This document shows positions 49,405 through 54,063 of a DNA stretch of 54,063 nucleotides, piece by piece. The position numbers and the translations under genes were made by a program. Within the stretch, counting starts at the first letter, position 1. Each line of letters starts with the position of its first letter. Under the pieces are notes generated by a model. It saw nothing but the letters and a program-made list of their open reading frames with translations, searched no databases and was not told where the DNA came from. The stretch is from Macromonas bipunctata (GTDB lineage Bacteria; Pseudomonadota; Gammaproteobacteria; Burkholderiales; Burkholderiaceae_C): NCBI RefSeq assembly GCF_002837135.1, contig NZ_NWBQ01000014.1, forward strand, positions 1 through 54,063. The letters run 5' to 3'.

Positions 49405-52400
49405 CTATTGTAGTGGGTTCGCCAACGGCTGCCCCAAGTGCCGCAGCACGTCGCGCACCATCTGGGCGCGGTCTTTGGCTTCGGGCAGGGCGCGTTCGAT
49501 GCGCAACTTGTCGTTGCCCGCCAGTTTGATGTCGCGGTTTTTTTGCACCAGTTCAATGATGCGCATTGGGTCGATGGGCGGGTTGGGGCGGAAGGTGATG
49601 AGGATCACGCCCGGCGTGGCATCGATTTTTTGCACACCGTAGGGTTGGCTGAGCACGCGCAGGCGGTGGACATCGAGCAGGGTTTGCGCTTGTGTGGGCA
49701 GTTTGCCAAAGCGGTCCACCAATTCTTCCAATAGACGGTCGATGTGGTCGCTGGTCTTGGCGGTGGCCAGTTTTTTGTAGAAGCTCAGGCGCAGATGCAC
49801 ATCGCCGCAGTAGTCGTCGGGCAACAGCGCCGGGGCGTGCAGGTTGATGTCGGTGGTGACGTTGACCGGGTTGAGCAAGTCGGGTTCGCGCCCGGCCTTG
49901 AGGCTGGCCACGGCCTCGGCCAGCATTTCGTTGTAGAGCTGGAAGCCCACTTCCAGCATGTTGCCGCTTTGGCTTTCGCCCAGCACCTCGCCCGCGCCCC
50001 GGATTTCCAGATCGTGCATGGCCAGGTAGAAGCCGCTGCCCAGTTCTTCCATTTGCTGGATGGCATCGAGCCGCTGTTGTGCCTGTTTGGTCAGGCCATC
50101 GATGTCGGGCACCAGCAAGTAGGCGTAGGCTTGGTGGTGGCTGCGGCCCACACGGCCACGCAACTGGTGCAGTTGGGCCAGCCCGAACTTGTCGGCTCGG
50201 CTCATGATGATGGTGTTGGCCGTGGGCACGTCAATGCCGGTCTCGATGATGGTGGAGCACAGCAGCAGGTTGAAGCGTTGTGCCACAAAGTCGCGCATCA
50301 CGCGTTCCAGTTCGCGTTCGGGCATCTGGCCGTGTGCGATGGCAATGCGCGCTTCGGGCAGGATTTCCTCCAACTTTTGCCGCCGGTTTTCGATGGTGTC
50401 CACCTCGTTGTGCAAAAAGTACACCTGCCCGCCGCGTTTGAGTTCGCGCAGCACGGCTTCGCGGATCACGCCGTGGCCCTCGTTGCGGACAAAGGTTTTG
50501 ATGGCCAAACGGCGTTGCGGGGCGGTGGCAATGACGCTCAGGTCACGCAGGCCCTCCAGCGCCATGCCCAGTGTGCGCGGGATGGGGGTGGCGGTGAGCG
50601 TGAGCACATCCACCTCGGCGCGCAAGGCCTTCATCGCCTCTTTGTGGCGCACGCCAAAGCGGTGTTCTTCGTCGATGATGAGCAGGCCCAGGTTCTTGAA
50701 CTGGGTTTTCTCGCTCAACAGCTTGTGGGTGCCCACCACGATGTCGATGCTGCCGTCGGCCACACCTTTGAGGGCAGCGTTGATTTCTTTGGTGGTGCGA
50801 AAGCGGCTCATTTCGGCAATGCGCACGGGCCACTTGGCAAAGCGGTCCACCAGCGTTTGGTAGTGCTGTTCGGCCAGCAGCGTGGTGGGGGCCAAAAACG
50901 CCACTTGCTTGCCGCCGGTCACGGCCACAAAGGCGGCGCGCAGCGCGACTTCGGTTTTGCCAAAGCCCACGTCGCCGCAGACCAGCCGATCCATCGGGCG
51001 CGGGCTGACCATGTCCTGAATCACGGCGTGGATGGCGGCGTTTTGGTCGGCGGTTTCTTCAAAGCCAAAGTCGTTGGCAAAGGCTTCGTAGTCGTGCGCG
51101 TCAAAGCGGAAGGCAAAGCCCTCGCGTGCGGCGCGGCGGGCGTAGATGTTGAGCAGTTCGGCGGCGGCATCGCGCACCTGTTCGGCGGCCTTGCGCCGGG
51201 CTTTGTCCCACTGGCCGCTGCCCAGCTTGTGCAAGGGGGCTTCGTCGGCGCTCACGCCGGTGTAGCGGCTGATGAGGTGCAACTGGCTCACTGGCACGTA
51301 CAGCACGGCGTTTTGGGCGTATTCCAGGTGCAGGAATTCCAGCAGCGCGGGCGTGCCATCGGGCAGTTGGTCGCCCATGTCCATGTGGATCAGCCCTCGG
51401 TAGCGGCCAATACCGTGCTGGCTGTGGACGACGGGGTCGCCCACGTTGAGCTCGCTCAGGTCTTTGATGAGGGCTTCGACATCGCTGACCTGTTCTTGCT
51501 TTTTGCGCCGGCGTGTGGTGGGGCCAGCGGCAAACAATTCGGTTTCGGTGATGAAGTCGATGCCGTGTTGCGTCCACGCAAAGCCGTTGGCCAGCGCGGC
51601 GGTGGCAATGCCCACTTTTTCGGTGCTGGTTTGGAATTCGGCCAGCGTGTCGAACGCGGGCGCGCTGACACCGCTGGCGCGCAGAAAGTCCAGCAGGCTT
51701 TCGCGGCGGCCAGCGCTTTCGGCCAGCAGCAGCACGCGGTGGTGGGTGCCGCGCAAATGGGCGTGCAGTTTGGCCAGTGGTTCGTCGGTGCCGCGTTGGG
51801 CCGCCACATCGGGCAGGGCTTGCACCCAGGCGCTGTGTTCCACGTCTTGCACGTCGGGGCGCAGCGCCAGTTGGGCGTGGGCTTTGGCGCTGGCGTAAAA
51901 GGTCTCGGCGTTGAGGAACAGGGTCTCGGGCGGCAGCGGTGGGCGTTCGGGGTCGCCACGCAGCAGACGGTAGCGTTCTTGCGTGTCTTGCCAAAAGCGT
52001 TGGAACGCGGGTTCCAAATCGCCGTGCAACACTAAGGTGGCATCGGTGCCCAGGTAGTCGAACACGGTGGCGGTTTGTTCGAAAAACAGCGGCAGGTAGT
52101 ACTCAATGCCCGCTGTGGCCACGCCGCTGCCCATGTCCTTGTAGATGCGGCTTTTGGTGGGGTCGCCGTCCAGCAGTTCGCGCCAGCGCGCACGGAACAG
52201 CGCACGCGCTTCGTCGTTCATCGGGAATTCGCGCCCCGGCAACAGGCGCACCTCGGGCACGGGGTACAGGCTGCGTTGGCTGTCGGGGTCGAAAGTGCGG
52301 ATGGAGTCGATCTCGTCGTCGAACAGATCGACCCGGTACGGCATGGGCGCACCCATCGGGAACAGGTCGATCAGGCTGCCGCGCACAGCGTATTCGCCGG

Positions 52401-52884
52401 GGCTGACGACTTGCGTCACGTGCTGGTAGCCCGCCAGCGTCAATTGGGCCTTGAAGCGGGCCTCGTCCAGCTTTTGCCCGGTCTTGAAATGGAAGGTGTA
52501 TCCGGCCAGAAACGAGGGCGGGGCCAACCGGTACAGCGCGGTGGTGGCGGGCACGATGACCACATCGGCCCCATCCTCGGCCTTGCGCTGCTGGATGCGC
52601 CACAGCGTGGCCAGCCGTTCGCTGATCAAGTCTTGGTGTGGCGAAAAACTGTCGTAGGGCAGGGTTTCCCAGTCCGGGAACAAGGCACAGCGCAAGTCTG
52701 GCGCAAAAAACGGCAATTCGTCCAGCAGGCGCTGCGCGTCGTTGGCATCGGCTGTGACGATGGCCACCGGGCGGCCAGCGGTTTTCTCGCGTTGGCCGAG
52801 TTGGGCCAGCCACAGGGCATCGGCAGAACCCAAGGGGCGGGGCAGGCTGAAGCGTTTACCGGGGGTGAGTTTGGGCAAGTCCAT
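49405..52884 (-). CDS. mfd: Transcription-repair coupling factor Mfd
   Basis: 1159 residues from ATG 52884 (an in-frame ATG at 52914 would overlap the ispD start). It removes stalled RNA polymerase and recruits UvrAB. Domains in order: UvrB-like N-terminal half (about 1-350), polymerase-binding CarD-like domain near VGDPVVHSQHGIGRYRGL, then the RecG-like translocase with VCGDVGFGKTEVALRAAF, IIDEEHRFGVRHKE, TATPIPRTL, STIIETGIDVP and LRGRVGRSHHQAYAYLL, and a C-terminal regulatory domain (about 1000-1150). It is divergent from ispD with 28 bases between starts. Confidence 0.96.
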   Translation of the reverse strand: MDLPKLTPGKRFSLPRPLGSADALWLAQLGQREKTAGRPVAIVTADANDAQRLLDELPFFAPDLRCALFPDWETLPYDSFSPHQDLISERLATLWRIQQRKAEDGADVVIVPATTALYRLAPPSFLAGYTFHFKTGQKLDEARFKAQLTLAGYQHVTQVVSPGEYAVRGSLIDLFPMGAPMPYRVDLFDDEIDSIRTFDPDSQRSLYPVPEVRLLPGREFPMNDEARALFRARWRELLDGDPTKSRIYKDMGSGVATAGIEYYLPLFFEQTATVFDYLGTDATLVLHGDLEPAFQRFWQDTQERYRLLRGDPERPPLPPETLFLNAETFYASAKAHAQLALRPDVQDVEHSAWVQALPDVAAQRGTDEPLAKLHAHLRGTHHRVLLLAESAGRRESLLDFLRASGVSAPAFDTLAEFQTSTEKVGIATAALANGFAWTQHGIDFITETELFAAGPTTRRRKKQEQVSDVEALIKDLSELNVGDPVVHSQHGIGRYRGLIHMDMGDQLPDGTPALLEFLHLEYAQNAVLYVPVSQLHLISRYTGVSADEAPLHKLGSGQWDKARRKAAEQVRDAAAELLNIYARRAAREGFAFRFDAHDYEAFANDFGFEETADQNAAIHAVIQDMVSPRPMDRLVCGDVGFGKTEVALRAAFVAVTGGKQVAFLAPTTLLAEQHYQTLVDRFAKWPVRIAEMSRFRTTKEINAALKGVADGSIDIVVGTHKLLSEKTQFKNLGLLIIDEEHRFGVRHKEAMKALRAEVDVLTLTATPIPRTLGMALEGLRDLSVIATAPQRRLAIKTFVRNEGHGVIREAVLRELKRGGQVYFLHNEVDTIENRRQKLEEILPEARIAIAHGQMPERELERVMRDFVAQRFNLLLCSTIIETGIDVPTANTIIMSRADKFGLAQLHQLRGRVGRSHHQAYAYLLVPDIDGLTKQAQQRLDAIQQMEELGSGFYLAMHDLEIRGAGEVLGESQSGNMLEVGFQLYNEMLAEAVASLKAGREPDLLNPVNVTTDINLHAPALLPDDYCGDVHLRLSFYKKLATAKTSDHIDRLLEELVDRFGKLPTQAQTLLDVHRLRVLSQPYGVQKIDATPGVILITFRPNPPIDPMRIIELVQKNRDIKLAGNDKLRIERALPEAKDRAQMVRDVLRHLGQPLANPLQ

Positions 52885-52912
52885 GCGGACAGATTTTAGA
52901 ATCCTGTCCAAC

Positions 52913-53674
52913 ATGTCCGCTTTTTCTTCCTCTTCTGCGCCCGCTGGGGCCGCCACCGCCCCCGACGCTGCACGCTGCTGGGCCTTGATTCCCTGCGCGG
53001 GCAGTGGCAGCCGCGCCGGTTTGTCCACCCCCAAACAATACGAGGTGTTGGCGGGCCAGCGTTTGATCGACCACACGGTGGACGCTTTTTTGCGTGCCCC
53101 CCACATCACGGGTGTGGTGGTGGTGGTGGCACCAGACGACGGGGCCTATACGCCCACGCATGAACGGGTGCAGGTGTGGCCGGTCGGGGGGGCTACGCGC
53201 GCCCACAGCGTGTTCAACGGCTTGGTGGCGTTGCAAGCAGCGGGGGCCAAGCCCGACGATTGGGTGCTGGTACACGATGCAGCCCGCTGCTTGGTGACTC
53301 CCGAACAAATCGACGCTTTGGTTCAAGCGTGCTGGCCCGATGCCGTGGGGGGCTTGCTGGCCTTGCCTTTGCCCGATACCTTGAAAGTGGCGGGGGGAGC
53401 GCCAGCACAGTCCCGTGTGGTAGACACGGTGAACCGCAGCGACAAATGGCTGGCCCAGACACCGCAAATGTTCCGTGTGGTCGATCTGCATCGGGCCTTG
53501 GCTCAAGCACAAGCGGGTGATTTTGTCGGGATTACCGACGAAGCCAGTGCCATCGAAGCCCTAGGTTTGCAACCCTTGCTGGTGCGTGGCAGTGCCCAAA
53601 ATTTCAAAGTAACGTACCCTGAAGATTTTGCACTGGCCCAAGCGGTGCTGCTGCAACGGCAGGTTCAGGCTTGA
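52913..53674 (+). CDS. ispD: 2-C-methyl-D-erythritol 4-phosphate cytidylyltransferase
   Basis: 253 residues. The MEP-pathway enzyme that joins CTP to methylerythritol phosphate on the way to isoprenoids. A Ser/Ala-rich N-terminal extension (1-22) precedes the nucleotide-binding ALIPCAGSGSRAGL and PKQYEVLAG; later motifs are VLVHDAARCLVTPEQID, SRVVDTVNRSDKWLAQTPQM and FKVTYPEDFALAQ. In relatives ispF follows directly, but here there is none: only an attC-like hairpin and an IS5 end follow. Confidence 0.94.
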   Translation: MSAFSSSSAPAGAATAPDAARCWALIPCAGSGSRAGLSTPKQYEVLAGQRLIDHTVDAFLRAPHITGVVVVVAPDDGAYTPTHERVQVWPVGGATRAHSVFNGLVALQAAGAKPDDWVLVHDAARCLVTPEQIDALVQACWPDAVGGLLALPLPDTLKVAGGAPAQSRVVDTVNRSDKWLAQTPQMFRVVDLHRALAQAQAGDFVGITDEASAIEALGLQPLLVRGSAQNFKVTYPEDFALAQAVLLQRQVQA

Positions 53675-53750
53675 GGGTGGCACTTATGGGCTACGAGCTC
53701 GTTTGCTGGTGGGCCACTGCTGGGGTGGGTAAAGCTGACTGAGAGGAGGG

Positions 53751-53814
53751 GTATAACGTGCAGCTTAACCGGCGCGCCGCTTGCGGCGCGTCCGGGTTGA
53801 AGCGTTGGTTAGGA
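53751..53814 (+). other. Integron attC-like recombination site (candidate)
   Basis: A 64-base imperfect palindrome. GTATAAC (53751-53757, R''-like) and GTTAGGA (53808-53814, R'-like) flank inner arms GCTTAACC (53763-53770) and GGTTGAAGC (53795-53803), with a GC-rich stem CGCGCCGC-TT-GCGGCGCG at 53773-53790. The right arm has extra unpaired bases, as attC sites do. The 5-base R''/L'' spacer and total length fit. The outer boxes are one base off the RYYYAAC and GTTRRRY consensus. No integrase is in the window. An ordinary hairpin remains possible. Confidence 0.5.
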
Positions 53815-53888
53815 CGGTCAGCGTTTCTTTCATTTAAGACGCGTAGCCCTTACCGCTTTTCCGTTCCTGCTGTTGATCATCCGGCTTT

Positions 53889-54063
53889 GGCTTTGTTGCA
53901 CAAACACCCCGGAAGCAGGTAACCTTGGGCCATGAGTGAAGCCAGCGCCACCAGTAAGACCCGCTACCAGACACGCAACTGGGCCGAGTACAACGCCGCG
54001 CTCAAGGCGCGAGGCTCGCTGACCCTGTGGCTCGACCGCGACATGCAGTGGCTGGCCGCACCC
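53889..54063 (+). mobile_element. IS5-family insertion sequence, left end, cut by the window edge
   Basis: GGCTTTGTTGCACAAAC at 53889-53905 has the form of the terminal inverted repeat of the IS5/IS903 group, 43 bases before a transposase start. The rest of the element, the other repeat and the target duplication lie outside the window. Confidence 0.78.
53932..54063 (+). CDS. IS5-family transposase, N-terminal part, cut by the window edge
   Basis: 44 residues from ATG 53932: after MSEASATSKT comes RYQTRNWAEYNAALKARGSL followed by TLWLDRDMQW, the standard N-terminus of IS5-type DDE transposases (RY-x-x-x-NW-x-x-YN-x-AL-x-x-RGSL). The catalytic part lies to the right of the window. Confidence 0.85.
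   Translation, partial: MSEASATSKTRYQTRNWAEYNAALKARGSLTLWLDRDMQWLAAP

Noticed and set aside
49744-52035. 763-codon open frame on the plus strand
   Set aside because: Antisense to mfd, whose motifs are complete; composition is that of a shadow frame.

Overview
The window looks like a stretch of chromosome from a high-GC betaproteobacterium of the Burkholderiales, most probably Comamonadaceae. This rests on gene order and protein style: ilvB-ilvN-ilvC-pssA-leuA, pyrG-kdsA-eno-ftsB, nth-aat-bpt, tsaE-amiC opposite queG, and mfd opposite ispD. Both window ends lie inside insertion sequences, an IS1380-type transposase on the left and an IS5-type element on the right, so the ends may be assembly breakpoints. 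No tRNA, rRNA or CRISPR array was recognised.

Layout. 0-0.7 kb: a cut-off transposase and a lone HicB antitoxin. 0.7-13.4 kb: cell-wall amidase AmiC, TsaE, QueG, an NYN-type protein, a methyltransferase, RNase HI, an RND efflux adaptor and pump, and a two-component pair in which both genes carry lesions. 13.5-18.6 kb: pyrophosphatase, a succinate-semialdehyde dehydrogenase/HpaI-type aldolase pair, NAD synthetase and a PII protein. 18.6-27.2 kb: DgkA, an RDD membrane protein, branched-chain amino-acid synthesis (ilvB, ilvN, ilvC, leuA) with a clear leucine attenuator before leuA, PssA, and a PbpG-type peptidase. 27.3-33.2 kb: an IclR regulator, two N-end-rule transferases, endonuclease III, an aminotransferase and a DEAD-box helicase. 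34.6-41.7 kb: pyrG, kdsA, eno, ftsB, hslO, a gamma-carbonic anhydrase and a DUF455 protein. 41.7-49.4 kb: a one-strand accessory island (hicA, hicB, vapB, vapC, type III mod and res). 49.4-53.7 kb: mfd and ispD, followed by an integron attC-like hairpin and the IS5 end.

The most unusual content is a pair of TnpA-less IS200/IS605-class elements, each carrying an apparently intact TnpB (RNA-guided nuclease family). Their left and right ends share the same hairpin architecture, and they sit after TCTAC and TTTAC. One is inserted 8 bp before the pyrG start codon and separates that essential gene from a perfect TATAAT box. The other splits the hicA toxin gene; removing it restores an 87-residue HicA frame exactly, which fixes the element ends almost to the base. 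The sequence after each right end would be the TnpB guide, so each nuclease should recognise its own re-formed empty site.

The accessory island combines two toxin-antitoxin modules with a type III restriction system in one orientation. One toxin has been broken by the TnpB element, and the left-end HicB likewise has a transposon where its toxin gene would be expected. All functional statements are inferred from sequence reading alone; no database search was run.
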